Source: Flavisericum labens
GTDB taxonomy: Bacteria; Bacteroidota; Bacteroidia; Flavobacteriales; Flavobacteriaceae
Direction of reading: 5' to 3'
Length of the DNA: 64,000 nucleotides
NCBI RefSeq assembly: GCF_045446075.1
Contig: NZ_JBJJBQ010000007.1
Coordinates: 62,001 to 126,000 of the forward strand
A program made the translations under genes and the position numbers. Below, one piece after another: positions 7,960 through 16,716 of the stretch. The notes beneath the pieces are model-generated. The model did no database searches, had not been told where the DNA came from, and saw only the letters and a program-made list of their open reading frames with translations. Each line of letters starts with the position of its first letter. Position 1 is the stretch's first letter.

Positions 7960-8847
7960 TTAAAATAATTCTTGTTGGTCATCTTCATTTGGTATCTTCA
8001 GGTTGCACCCCAACTCTTTATTCAGTTTTTTTATAAAATATGCTGAAAGCAAAGGTGATTCCTTTTCAATGTTTTGGTGGATAAAAAAATCTACTTCTTT
8101 AACACCTTGTTCTTTCCAAATTTTTAATCGCTCAATCCAATCGTCCAATCTGCTGTAATCAGAAGGGTGATTTGCACCAACATAACGCACGAATGCCGTT
8201 GGGTTAGTGAGTCGCATATGCATTAAATCCCGACGCCCAGCCGTATCTACAATGATATTTGAAATGTTATTGCTTTCTAAAAGTTGGTATAATTCTTCGG
8301 AAACCTTATCGTCATTATACCAATCGGTATGCCTAAACTCAACGGCCAACGGAATTTCTGTTGGCCAAGATTCAATAAAGCCCACCACCCTATCAAAATC
8401 TTTTGGAGCAAAATTATTGTGCATTTGCAAAAAAACCGTGCCCAATTTTTCTTTTAGATTAGCGGCGTTATTCAGATAATTTCCAACAACTGCTTGCGTA
8501 TCTATTAAACGTTTCCAATGGCTTATTTCCCGATTCAATTTTGGAAAAAACTTAAAGCCTTTCGGCGTTTTGTCGTTCCATTTTTCAAATTGTTCCGCTG
8601 GAAAAATTCTATAAAAGGTCGCATTCAGTTCTATGGAATTGAACTGAGAAGAATAATAACCCAACTCGTCTTTTGTGCCTCTGGGATAAAACCCTTTTAG
8701 GTCTGCCTTATTCCATTTAGCACAACCCACATAAATCTCAGGCACATTATCGTCCTTCACTTTATTCAATACACCTTTTGTATCAGGGTGGTCTTTGGGT
8801 AAAGAAAAATCGATATCCTGCGGATTGTTTACACTTCCAAACTTCAT
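7960..8847 (-). CDS. DUF72 domain-containing protein
   Basis: A 295-residue soluble protein with the DUF72 TIM-barrel-like pattern: YVGCAKWNK early, FNSIELNATFYR in the second strand, then VFLQMHNNFAP and VEFRHTDWY. The family (YecE-like) is widespread, but its reaction is not established. Its first residues follow a likely promoter box at 8920-8927, and the thioesterase gene follows closely. Family assignment is good; function unknown. Confidence 0.85.
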   Translation of the reverse strand: MKFGSVNNPQDIDFSLPKDHPDTKGVLNKVKDDNVPEIYVGCAKWNKADLKGFYPRGTKDELGYYSSQFNSIELNATFYRIFPAEQFEKWNDKTPKGFKFFPKLNREISHWKRLIDTQAVVGNYLNNAANLKEKLGTVFLQMHNNFAPKDFDRVVGFIESWPTEIPLAVEFRHTDWYNDDKVSEELYQLLESNNISNIIVDTAGRRDLMHMRLTNPTAFVRYVGANHPSDYSRLDDWIERLKIWKEQGVKEVDFFIHQNIEKESPLLSAYFIKKLNKELGCNLKIPNEDDQQELF

Positions 8848-8919
8848 ATATGGTTTCCTGTTTTTTCCATAGTCATCATTAAACTGTGATTAAGAAAGCA
8901 TGCTTTTTTTCTCTACAAT

Positions 8920-8927
8920 CAAAGGTA
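8920..8927 (-). promoter_or_regulatory. candidate -7 promoter box for the DUF72 gene
   Basis: Minus-strand TACCTTTG fits TAnnTTTG and lies 73 bases before the start codon at 8847. No clear -33 element is visible. Confidence 0.35.
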
Positions 8928-9023
8928 GAAAAAATTGAAATGTTAATAACCTCGTTGATAATAATAAATAGCAATGCCTAAATAGGCTTTTATAATATTT
9001 ATTTTTATTGAAAATCTTTCCAA

Positions 9024-9440
9024 ATGAACACTAGAAAATTCCAAATCAAAAGTATTCGTCCAGAAGTTTTAAGCACCACCATTAACGATAACATGAGTAA
9101 AGATGAACGTTTTCAGAATTTGGTGTTGCGCCCTGTGATTAAATTTCAAAATGACTTATTTATTGAGGTCTTTAGAAACTACATCACCAAGCACAAATCA
9201 GTTTTTTATGATATGTCATTGGAAAAGCGTCAGCTTTATATTGAAAATGCCATTCAAAAGGACATGAAATTGCGTAATTCTATGAAAGGCATGGTTATTG
9301 GCCAATTTACCGTTGATGAATACCTTATCTATATTCAGAATTCTTCGGCTTTGAATAAGCGCATGATGAATCTGGTAAAAGAACGCCTTTTAAGTCAAAT
9401 TCAATTGTTTGAAAGGCCAGAATATTTAGAAGCTGTTTAG
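9024..9440 (+). CDS. conserved hypothetical protein
   Basis: A 138-residue, highly charged, probably helical soluble protein with no signal peptide, cysteines or catalytic motif. I do not recognise a characterised family. The body (about 25-130) is rich in Lys, Arg and Glu. It stands alone on the plus strand and overlaps the end of the convergent DUF2461 gene by 4 bases. Confidence 0.7.
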   Translation: MNTRKFQIKSIRPEVLSTTINDNMSKDERFQNLVLRPVIKFQNDLFIEVFRNYITKHKSVFYDMSLEKRQLYIENAIQKDMKLRNSMKGMVIGQFTVDEYLIYIQNSSALNKRMMNLVKERLLSQIQLFERPEYLEAV

Positions 9441-10123
9441 TCCTGAATTAGTGACACTCCATTAAGATCCGTGGTAAGCACGTCGCTCATATAGTTAAAA
9501 AATGGACGAACGGCTCTAAAAGCAGCATCTACTTCGTTTAAAAAATTAGAATCCAAAACCTCTTTATCAGTGAATTTTTTTGTAAAGATGTATTGTTTCT
9601 TTTTTATTAAATCAATAGCGTCGTGTTCTTTGCTAAATCCTTTTGGCGCTGTCTTCACTTCATCACCTTCAAATGTGTCACCCCATATGACATTGAAGTT
9701 TTTATTGGATAAAATGTCGCGTATTTCGGTGTCATCCATTTCAAACTCTTTTCTAATTCGAAGTAAATCTGAAGATTCGGGTTGCCAGAAGCCAGTGGCC
9801 AAAAAACTTTCATTATTAGGCTGAACATGAAGGTAATAACCGCCTCTCAGCTTAGGTTTTGTTCTATGGAAAGACCCTCCGAAATGAGTTTTATATGGAA
9901 TTTTGTTTTTTGAAAAACGCACATCTCGATAAATTCTAAAAATTTTCAATTTATCTACATCATCGTGTTTGTTTAGGTTTTCAAAAACAGTGCTATAAAA
10001 TGACTTAACCTCTTTTTCTAAATCCTTGAACTCAGCCTTGTTTTCATTGAACCAGTCGCGATTGTTGTTTTCTTCTAATTTTTTTAAAAATGTAAATACT
10101 GTTTTTGGTACAACGCTGCTCAT
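9437..10123 (-). CDS. DUF2461 domain-containing protein
   Basis: A 228-residue soluble protein matching the DUF2461 (TIGR02453) family over its full length. Marks are FLKKLEENNNRDWFNENK near the N-terminus, RIYRDVRFSKNKIPYKTHFG near the middle, and GGYYLHVQPNN. Function is not established. The stop region overlaps the convergent gene 9024-9440 by 4 bases. Confidence 0.85.
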   Translation of the reverse strand: MSSVVPKTVFTFLKKLEENNNRDWFNENKAEFKDLEKEVKSFYSTVFENLNKHDDVDKLKIFRIYRDVRFSKNKIPYKTHFGGSFHRTKPKLRGGYYLHVQPNNESFLATGFWQPESSDLLRIRKEFEMDDTEIRDILSNKNFNVIWGDTFEGDEVKTAPKGFSKEHDAIDLIKKKQYIFTKKFTDKEVLDSNFLNEVDAAFRAVRPFFNYMSDVLTTDLNGVSLIQD

Positions 10124-10158
10124 TAATTTGAAATTATATATTTAATAAACTAAAATAC

Positions 10159-10186
10159 AAAAAGTCTCGGCTAAGCCGAGACTTTT
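10159..10186 (-). terminator. terminator after the 10214-10771 gene
   Basis: Arms AAAGTCTCGG (10161-10170) and CCGAGACTTT (10176-10185) form a strong GC-rich stem with a 5-base loop. Leftwards it ends in a short T-run; the symmetry may also stop transcription in the other direction. Confidence 0.75.
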
Positions 10187-10213
10187 AAGCGTGCAATCTA
10201 TTTATAATTTTAA

Positions 10214-10771
10214 TTACATCTTTCCTTTTTTATAAATTTTGGTTTCAACTGCATTAGAGTCTTCATCATAATATTCTATGATAAAATTTCCTTCCTGATC
10301 AAAATAACCAAAGCCATTTTGCATTTTACCACTAATAATATAGCCTCCATTAACTTTGGCAGTCCAGGCTTTTCCAACTTTAACAGCCTTCTTGTTTTTA
10401 CTGTCAAAAACAATATCGAAACCTTTATTATTGTTCGGTATGAATTTATATTCAGAATTATCGTTTACAAAACTGGTTTCTTTGGTTAATATTTCATAAC
10501 CTGAATCACCGTCGTTGTCTATCATAACAATTTTTTCGACTTTTTTAGTCGCTTTCACCCTGTCTTGATTGACTTTATTTTGGTGTTTATCATTCAACTT
10601 AACATCGGCCGATTCTCGTTTTACCACCTTTACTTTTTTTTCGGTGGTTGAACTACCGTCGTTATATTTTACTGTTTCAACCTCTGTTTCCTGTTTTACT
10701 TCTTTTGGCTTTTCCTGTGACCATGCCGCAGTAAAAACAAACATGGCAAGAAGATATACTAAGTTTTTCAT
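10214..10771 (-). CDS. secreted hypothetical protein
   Basis: The start is placed at the ATG at 10771, which gives a proper signal peptide (MKNLVYLLAMFVFTAAWSQ) and 185 residues. An upstream in-frame ATG at 10828 would put 19 charged residues before it. The mature part begins with a Lys/Glu-rich, low-complexity stretch (about 20-80). A C-terminal part with GYIISGKMQNGFGYFDQEG, similar to short WG-like strands, follows. Probably periplasmic. No known family recognised. A terminator follows. Confidence 0.65.
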   Translation of the reverse strand: MKNLVYLLAMFVFTAAWSQEKPKEVKQETEVETVKYNDGSSTTEKKVKVVKRESADVKLNDKHQNKVNQDRVKATKKVEKIVMIDNDGDSGYEILTKETSFVNDNSEYKFIPNNNKGFDIVFDSKNKKAVKVGKAWTAKVNGGYIISGKMQNGFGYFDQEGNFIIEYYDEDSNAVETKIYKKGKM

Positions 10772-10874
10772 CTTTTTTGATTTTTTATGGTTAAACAAAA
10801 GTAATTTACTGTAGTTTTTCATAATCAATTAAGGAGTGACTAAAGCATTAATTCATTTGATAAAACGCATACCT

Positions 10875-11777
10875 TTAATTATCTACAAATTGCTGGTTTA
10901 ATATTTTTTCGTCAAAAGTCAGCTTATTATTAAATTCCAATGTCCGAATTGGAAACGGAATATTAACACCTTCTTTATCAAATGCTTTTTTGATTTCAAT
11001 GATTGCCGTAGTTTTTGCCTTTAATTTTTCAAGCATGCTTTCAGCATCAATCCAAAACCGGCATAAAAAATTAATTGAACTGTCACCAAATTCTGTATAG
11101 TAAAATTCGACATCCTTTGGAGACTCAACTTGTTCAAATGAATCAGCAATAGTTTGTTTGGTTAAGTCTTTTACTTTTTCTAAATCGGATTCATAACCAA
11201 CTCCGCATTCTAAAAAAACTCGCATTCGAGTTGTTAATGAATAATTTTTCAAAGGGTTTGCCAAAATCATTTTGTTAGGAATAACAACAAGATTATTATC
11301 AGCCTCTTTCAAGGTGAAATCTTTTAAATTAATATCCATCACTTCACCGGAATAGCCGTTGGTTTCAACCCAATTACCTATTTGTATTTTCTTTCTAAAC
11401 GATAATACAATACCGGCGAAAGTATTGGACAATGTACCTTGAAGCGCCAAACCAACAGCCAAACCAGCTACACCAGCACCAGCCAATAACGAAGTAAGCA
11501 TTTTGCTTAAATTCATTATCCCTAGTGCCAAAAACAACCCCGTTAAGACTACAATAACTGCAGAAACCTTGGCAATCATAGTACTGATTGATTTTTGACT
11601 CACCTTTTTTTCAATGAGTTTTGAAACTAGCTTTCTAGTATATTTTGCAACGAAATACGCTACAATCATAACCAAAATAGCCAAGACTAAATTTGGTATA
11701 TTTTGTATGATAGCAGATAACCAACCTTCAAGTTTTTCAACAAGACTATTAAATGCTTCTGTTAGTGTCTTTTCCAT
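10875..11777 (-). CDS. mechanosensitive ion channel family protein (MscS type)
   Basis: A 300-residue inner-membrane protein. About three membrane helices lie in residues 20-110. The pore-lining helix is Gly/Ala-rich (LLAGAGVAGLAVGLALQGTL), followed by the MscS beta domain (IQIGNWVETNGYSGEVMDIN and VVIPNKMILANPLKNYS). MscS channels release solutes on hypo-osmotic shock. Length matches the E. coli MscS class. The Dps gene lies 53 bases upstream on the same strand. Confidence 0.92.
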   Translation of the reverse strand: MEKTLTEAFNSLVEKLEGWLSAIIQNIPNLVLAILVMIVAYFVAKYTRKLVSKLIEKKVSQKSISTMIAKVSAVIVVLTGLFLALGIMNLSKMLTSLLAGAGVAGLAVGLALQGTLSNTFAGIVLSFRKKIQIGNWVETNGYSGEVMDINLKDFTLKEADNNLVVIPNKMILANPLKNYSLTTRMRVFLECGVGYESDLEKVKDLTKQTIADSFEQVESPKDVEFYYTEFGDSSINFLCRFWIDAESMLEKLKAKTTAIIEIKKAFDKEGVNIPFPIRTLEFNNKLTFDEKILNQQFVDN

Positions 11778-11829
11778 TGTTTGATAATTTTAATTAGTGA
11801 TCGTTTAATTAGTAATTGATTTTTTGAGC

Positions 11830-12336
11830 TTACGACATCTCAACCACGTTTTCTTTTAATGAAGCTGTGGTGTCTTTACTCCAAGCATTAAGCATCCAAC
11901 TGTACTTTTCTAGCTCCCTGATATAAGCTCCAATTAAATCAACAGTGCCTTCATCAGAAACGCTGTTAGCAATAGCTACAACTTTAGACATTTGGCTTAA
12001 AAGCTTCTTGTGGTCTTTCAAAGTTTCGATAATCATATCTTCATCAGATTTTAAGGGTACATCCTCGTTAATAGACGAAACTTTTAAATAATCCTCAAGT
12101 TTACTCATGGGGTGATATCGTAAGGTTAAAATGCGCTCAGCTATTTCATCGATTTTAAGTCTTGCATCTGTGTAAAGTTCTTCAAATTTCAAATGCAAAT
12201 CGAAAAAATTTTTACCCAAGACATTCCAATGGTTACTTCTTAACTTTTGGTAGTATATATGATAATCGGCAAGCAAAATGTTCAACTCTACCACTACCTT
12301 TAACAAATCCTCATCCTTCATATTCAAATAGTTCAT
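11830..12336 (-). CDS. dps: Dps family DNA-binding ferritin
   Basis: A 168-residue four-helix ferritin-like protein. The ferroxidase region reads SNHWNV followed by FDLHLKFEELYTDARLKIDE, carrying the His, Asp and Glu ligands of Dps dimer-interface iron sites. Dps dodecamers store iron and shield DNA in stress. It sits 53 bases before the MscS gene in the direction of transcription. Confidence 0.9.
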   Translation of the reverse strand: MNYLNMKDEDLLKVVVELNILLADYHIYYQKLRSNHWNVLGKNFFDLHLKFEELYTDARLKIDEIAERILTLRYHPMSKLEDYLKVSSINEDVPLKSDEDMIIETLKDHKKLLSQMSKVVAIANSVSDEGTVDLIGAYIRELEKYSWMLNAWSKDTTASLKENVVEMS

Positions 12337-12507
12337 AATTATTGCTTTTTAAGGTTCGTAATACAATTCTTAAACTAAGAGATAGAATAATAAAGTCAAA
12401 GCCTTTAACGGTGTTTAACCATTGCAGGAACTCTTTAACATAATTTTTTGTTAAGGAATACGGTGATTGTTAAAATAATTTGTGAGAAAATATAAGTTAG
12501 CTTACAG

Positions 12508-13284
12508 CTACTCGAAGTCTATTTTATTTAAAATTAAACCGGAGGCAGGTGCTATGTAGTTCATTTTAATGTTACTTTCAGATTGCAGGCTAGCTTTTAT
12601 ATCTTCCAATGTGAGCTTGCCTTTTCCCAAATCGATAAGTGTTCCCATCATCAAACGGATTTGATTACGCATAAAACCTTTTCCACGAACTCTTAATATA
12701 TATGATTTCTCAGGGAAATAGTTCGCTTGGTAAATGGTGTTTTCAATCAATTCACAGGTTAAAATAGTTCGGATGTAAATACCGTTTTCCGTTGGTTTGT
12801 AGCAATACGATTTTAAATAGTGTTCCCCTTCAAACAATTTAGCACCTTCCTTCATTAAATCAATATCCAAATCATCTAAAATAGTCGTCATTATTGGAGC
12901 ACAAAACGGGTGGCATTTTTCACCAAAAGCAAACAGATAGAGGTATTCTTTGGTTTTTGAATGGTTTATGATGTTAAATTTTTTATCGACTTCTTTTATG
13001 CTTAAAGCCCTAATGTCTTGGGGGAGATTATAATTAAACCATTGCAAAAAGTATGGTTGATCCTCAATAGGTTCTTCTAGAAAAAGCTCAAAAGCTGCAT
13101 GTTCTGCAGACACCATGGCATCTGTTCTTCCTGAACTTAAACTTTTAAAAGCCTTACCTTCGAGAATATAATTCAAGGTTCGATCTACCATTAAATGAAG
13201 TGTTTTAACAGTAGGTTGTTTTTGCCAACCATGGAAACGATAACCTAAATACTGGATGTCGATGACATAAAAATACTTTTTCAT
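12508..13284 (-). CDS. truA: tRNA pseudouridine synthase TruA family
   Basis: A 258-residue enzyme that isomerises uridine in the tRNA anticodon arm (positions 38-40 in the family). The catalytic Asp lies in SSGRTDAMVSAEHAAF near residue 55, and YLGYRFHGWQKQP marks the N-terminal RNA-binding part. The C-terminal FMRNQIRLMMGTLIDLGKGK is typical for the family. The loop GRTDAMVSA differs slightly from the canonical GRTDAGVHA, so it may be a second TruA-like paralogue. Confidence 0.85.
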   Translation of the reverse strand: MKKYFYVIDIQYLGYRFHGWQKQPTVKTLHLMVDRTLNYILEGKAFKSLSSGRTDAMVSAEHAAFELFLEEPIEDQPYFLQWFNYNLPQDIRALSIKEVDKKFNIINHSKTKEYLYLFAFGEKCHPFCAPIMTTILDDLDIDLMKEGAKLFEGEHYLKSYCYKPTENGIYIRTILTCELIENTIYQANYFPEKSYILRVRGKGFMRNQIRLMMGTLIDLGKGKLTLEDIKASLQSESNIKMNYIAPASGLILNKIDFE

Positions 13285-13380
13285 TGAAGTCTTTATTCGG
13301 CCGGAAAAGTAAGTTATTTATTATATATCACAAAAAAATCATAACTTGTTTGCTGTATTAACCAACAAAAACTAAAACTT

Positions 13381-13800
13381 ATGAGTTCAAATTCAAACAC
13401 AAAGCCTCCTTTTTGGTTTTGGATTGTGAGCATTATTGCGCTTCTTTGGAATGCTATGGGTGTTGACCAATATATTGGGCAAGCCTATAAAACCGAAAGG
13501 TGGCAATCTGCTCTGACCCCTGAACAAATTGAAACCATGTCTAATTTTCCTGCGTGGCTAACCGCTGCATTTGCAATCGCCGTTTTTGCCGGTACCATTG
13601 GAAGTTTAGGGCTGTTGCTAAGAAAAAAGTGGGCTTACTCGCTTTTGGTTTTATCGCTTATAGCGGTTATTGTTCAGATGGGATATATTTTAATTCAAGG
13701 GCACGCCGAAAATACAGGAATGACCATTAGCATTATCGTATTCGCTATATTTTTGGTATGGTTTTCGAAGAAATCTATATCCAAAGGATGGATTTCTTAA
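13381..13800 (+). CDS. small integral membrane protein of unknown function
   Basis: A 139-residue protein with four predicted membrane spans (about 8-24, 56-76, 83-103 and 110-130). A soluble loop after the first span has the sequence VDQYIGQAYKTERWQSALTPEQ. No charged catalytic motif is visible and I cannot name the family. It stands alone and is followed by a terminator shared with hisIE. Confidence 0.7.
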   Translation: MSSNSNTKPPFWFWIVSIIALLWNAMGVDQYIGQAYKTERWQSALTPEQIETMSNFPAWLTAAFAIAVFAGTIGSLGLLLRKKWAYSLLVLSLIAVIVQMGYILIQGHAENTGMTISIIVFAIFLVWFSKKSISKGWIS

Positions 13801-13817
13801 ATATAGATTGATAATAG

Positions 13818-13848
13818 TAAAAGCATTGGAAAATTCCCAATGCTTTTA
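13818..13848. terminator. bidirectional terminator between the 13381 gene and hisIE
   Basis: Arms TAAAAGCATTGG (13818-13829) and CCAATGCTTTTA (13837-13848) with a 7-base loop; T-rich on both strands. It would end both the plus-strand membrane gene and the his operon. Confidence 0.8.
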
Positions 13849-14442
13849 TTATTTATGTCTACCCTTTAGTTCTTTTTCAATATCTTTTAAAGTGAAGCCT
13901 TTGGCCTGTAAAAGCATTAAATAGTGAAATAATAAATCGGCCGACTCGTATAAAAATAATTCGTCGTTATTGTCCATGGCCTCAATAACGGTCTCAACCG
14001 CTTCTTCACCTACTTTTTGGGCAACTTTATTAATGCCTTTTGAAAACAAACTAGCAACGTATGATTTGTTAGTGTCCTTATTTGCAACACGCTCTGAAAT
14101 CACATCCTCGAGAGTTGAGAAAAAACCAAAAGTTGATTGGTTCTCTTCTCCCCAACAATTATCGGTGCCTTTGTGGCAAGTTGGTCCAACTGGATGAACC
14201 CTGACCAAAAGCGTATCGTTGTCACAATCGTTTTTTACATCTACAAGCTCTAAGAAATTTCCACTCTCCTCGCCTTTTGTCCATAGACGTTTTTTACTTC
14301 TACTGTAAAAAGTAACTTTCTTAGTTTCTTGCGTCTTTTGATAAGCTTCCTCGTTCATATAGCCCAACATCAAAACATTTTTTGTTGTAGCATCTTGAAT
14401 AATAGCTGGCACCAGTCCGTTTGCGTCGTATTTAATTTCCAT
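13849..14442 (-). CDS. hisIE: bifunctional phosphoribosyl-AMP cyclohydrolase / phosphoribosyl-ATP pyrophosphatase
   Basis: A 197-residue fusion catalysing the second and third steps of histidine synthesis. The N-terminal HisI domain (1 to about 110) shows LMLGYMNEEA, FYSRSKKRLWTKGE and the zinc-site stretch GPTCHKGTDNCW. The C-terminal HisE domain (about 115-197) has KVGEEAVETVIEA and the acidic pyrophosphatase helices. Last gene of the his operon, 42 bases after hisF; the spacer carries a degenerate palindrome. A terminator overlaps its stop. Confidence 0.95.
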   Translation of the reverse strand: MEIKYDANGLVPAIIQDATTKNVLMLGYMNEEAYQKTQETKKVTFYSRSKKRLWTKGEESGNFLELVDVKNDCDNDTLLVRVHPVGPTCHKGTDNCWGEENQSTFGFFSTLEDVISERVANKDTNKSYVASLFSKGINKVAQKVGEEAVETVIEAMDNNDELFLYESADLLFHYLMLLQAKGFTLKDIEKELKGRHK

Positions 14443-14458
14443 AAATTCTGTTTGTGAT

Positions 14459-14483
14459 ATGCTGAAATGAATTCAACGTGACC
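14459..14483. repeat. degenerate palindromic repeat between hisF and hisIE
   Basis: ATGCTGAAATGAATTCA followed by ACGTGACC resembles the CTGAAACAAGTTCAG palindrome that flanks the GIY-YIG remnant (17869 and 18200). The stem is weakened by changes. Assigned by eye. Confidence 0.4.
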
Positions 14484-14484
14484 A

Positions 14485-15240
14485 TCAAAGTCTTACTTCG
14501 ATATTATGTTTTTTAAGTTCTTTTTTTAATTCAGGAATGGGAATTTCACCAAAGTGAAAAACACTAGCCGCTAAAGCCGCATCAGATTTTCCTTTTTTAA
14601 AGGTATCAACAAAATGCTGAACATTACCGGCACCTCCAGAGGCAATAATAGGAATATTTAATTCTTCTGACAACTTGGCCAAAGCTTCATTGGCAAACCC
14701 GTTTTTTGTGCCGTCATGGTTCATAGAGGTGAATAAAATTTCACCTGCGCCACGCTGTTCAACTTCTTTCGCCCATTCAAACAAATCAATTTCGGTTGGG
14801 ATACTTCCGCCTGCCAAATGCACTTTCCATTCACCATCTACTTCTTTAGCATCAATGGCCACTACGACACACTGACTTCCAAATTTATCGGCCAATTCGT
14901 TTACCAATTCTGGCCTTTTTACTGCAGAAGAATTAACCGAAACTTTATCGGCTCCGCATTGCAACAATGCATCTACATGCTCTACACTTGAGATACCGCC
15001 GCCAACGGTAAACGGAATATTAACTTGCTCGGCCACGTGTAATACCATATCCAACACCGTTGCTCTACCTTCTAAAGTTGCCGAAATATCTAAAAAAACC
15101 AACTCGTCTGCACCATAATCAGCATATTGTTTGGCCAGCTCAACGGGGTCTCCCGCATCGCGTAAATCGACGAAGTTAACGCCCTTTACAGTGCGACCAT
15201 TTTTAATATCTAAACAGGGTATAATTCGTTTTGTGAGCAT
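14485..15240 (-). CDS. hisF: imidazole glycerol phosphate synthase, cyclase subunit
   Basis: A 251-residue (beta/alpha)8 barrel that joins ammonia from HisH to PRFAR, giving imidazole glycerol phosphate and AICAR. Seen: RIIPCLDIKNGRTVKGVNF with the catalytic Asp, VGGGISS, and the second Asp in SMNHDGTKNGF. Length is normal. It shares one base with the hisA stop, suggesting translational coupling. Confidence 0.96.
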   Translation of the reverse strand: MLTKRIIPCLDIKNGRTVKGVNFVDLRDAGDPVELAKQYADYGADELVFLDISATLEGRATVLDMVLHVAEQVNIPFTVGGGISSVEHVDALLQCGADKVSVNSSAVKRPELVNELADKFGSQCVVVAIDAKEVDGEWKVHLAGGSIPTEIDLFEWAKEVEQRGAGEILFTSMNHDGTKNGFANEALAKLSEELNIPIIASGGAGNVQHFVDTFKKGKSDAALAASVFHFGEIPIPELKKELKKHNIEVRL

Positions 15241-15974
15241 TATACAAATTTTTCTAATTGCTGTAAACTTATTCTATTTTCATAAATGGCTTTTCCAATA
15301 ATAACGCCCTCACAACCAATTTCTTTTAAAACGGGCAGCTCTTCAATGGTTGAAATGCCCCCTGAAGCTATGAGCTTAATGGATTGCTTACTACTACTAT
15401 TGCTACATTCTGAAATAATTTGTTTGTACAAATCGACAGATGGTCCTTCTAACATACCATCCTTAGAAATATCGGTACAGATTACATATTGAACACTTTG
15501 CTTTTGGTAACCTTTTATAAACGGAATAAGATCTTTGTTACTTTCTTCTTGCCAACCACTTATGGCAATTTTTCCATTGTTACTGTCGGCACCAAGAATA
15601 ATTTTTTCACTTCCGTATTTTTTTATCCAACCATCAAATGTTTTTGGGTCTTTTACGGCAATACTTCCCCCTGTAATTTGACGTGCTCCTGAATTAAAAG
15701 CTATATGTAAGTCTTCATTAGATTTTAATCCGCCACCAAAATCAATTTTTAGCTTAGTTTTTGAAGCAATTTGCTCCAACACCTTGTAATTGACAATATG
15801 CTGTGCTTTGGCACCATCTAAATCTACCAAATGCAAATACTGGATACCCGAGTCTTCAAACATTTTGGCAACTTCCAGAGGGTTCTCGTTATATACTTTT
15901 TTGGTGTCATAATCTCCTTTCGTTAATCGAACACACTTGCCGTCAATAATATCTATTGCTGGTATAATTCTCAT
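15240..15974 (-). CDS. hisA: 1-(5-phosphoribosyl)-5-[(5-phosphoribosylamino)methylideneamino] imidazole-4-carboxamide isomerase
   Basis: A 244-residue barrel homologous to HisF that performs the Amadori rearrangement of ProFAR to PRFAR. Seen: PAIDIIDGKCVRLTKGDY at the N-terminus, LHLVDLDGAK, GGGLKS and the C-terminal half Asp in TDISKDGMLEGPS. Length is normal. Located 60 bases after hisH and overlapping hisF by one base. Confidence 0.95.
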   Translation of the reverse strand: MRIIPAIDIIDGKCVRLTKGDYDTKKVYNENPLEVAKMFEDSGIQYLHLVDLDGAKAQHIVNYKVLEQIASKTKLKIDFGGGLKSNEDLHIAFNSGARQITGGSIAVKDPKTFDGWIKKYGSEKIILGADSNNGKIAISGWQEESNKDLIPFIKGYQKQSVQYVICTDISKDGMLEGPSVDLYKQIISECSNSSSKQSIKLIASGGISTIEELPVLKEIGCEGVIIGKAIYENRISLQQLEKFV

Positions 15975-16034
15975 TTTTTGGCTTTTTGCTCTTGGTTGTT
16001 TGAAATTAGCTATATACTAACTACAAAATACCGG

Positions 16035-16673
16035 TTATAAGTTTAAAAAATTCTGTAAAATTTTCGCTCCTGCGGCACTACTCTTTTCTGGGTGAAATTG
16101 CACGCCATAAAAGTTGTCGTGTTGCAAAGCTGAAGCATAGTTGATTCCATAATCTGTTTTAGCTATGGTTTGGTCACAATGTTCAGCATAATAACTGTGT
16201 ACTAGATACATATATTCACTTTCTTTAATGCCATTGAACAAATCAGATTTCAAGTCTTTTATAACATTCCAGCCCATCTGCGGTACTTTTACTTCGTTTG
16301 AAAAGCGTTTTACATCGGTATCAAAAACACCAAGCCCTATAGTATTGCCCTCTTCCGTATATCTACAAAGCAATTGCATACCTAGACAAATACCTAAAAC
16401 GGGCTGTTTTAGGGTTGGTATTAATTTATTCAAACCACTTTCTTTAAGCATATTCATTGCCGAACTGGCCTCGCCCACTCCTGGAAAAACAACTTTATCG
16501 GCCCCCTTAATTTCTTCAGGATTATTAGACAATACTGCGTCAACACCCAAACGTTTGAACGCGAATTGAATGCTTTTAATGTTTCCAGCACCGTAATTTA
16601 TTATAACAACTGAAGCCTCTTCTAACTTCCCTGAAGGGGAAGGATTCTCACTCATATGTGTATTTTTGGTCAT
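16035..16673 (-). CDS. hisH: imidazole glycerol phosphate synthase, glutamine amidotransferase subunit
   Basis: A class I glutamine amidotransferase that supplies ammonia to HisF. Seen: nucleophile Cys in GICLGMQLL and the His-Glu pair in VQFHPEKS. The conserved fold only starts at VVIINYGAGN, about 20 residues after the ATG at 16673 (16655 is the alternative ATG). The extra N-terminal residues, including NPSPSGK, are encoded by a palindrome (16626-16642). No start codon lies closer to the fold, so the extension is probably real and derived from a repeat. Confidence 0.93.
   Translation of the reverse strand: MTKNTHMSENPSPSGKLEEASVVIINYGAGNIKSIQFAFKRLGVDAVLSNNPEEIKGADKVVFPGVGEASSAMNMLKESGLNKLIPTLKQPVLGICLGMQLLCRYTEEGNTIGLGVFDTDVKRFSNEVKVPQMGWNVIKDLKSDLFNGIKESEYMYLVHSYYAEHCDQTIAKTDYGINYASALQHDNFYGVQFHPEKSSAAGAKILQNFLNL
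16626..16642. repeat. palindromic repeat inside the hisH 5' coding end
   Basis: CTTCCC and GGGAAG arms around TGAAG. It encodes part of the non-conserved HisH N-terminal extension. Confidence 0.5.
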
Positions 16674-16693
16674 TATTTTTATAACTATTTATT

Positions 16694-16712
16694 CCCCTTT
16701 TGGGGTTAAGGG
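16694..16712. repeat. palindromic sequence between hisB and hisH
   Basis: CCCC-TTTT-GGGG (16694-16705) followed by TTAAGGGG, so the CCCC arm can pair with either GGGG. It fills most of the 43-base hisB-hisH spacer. Confidence 0.45.
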
Positions 16713-16716
16713 GTTT

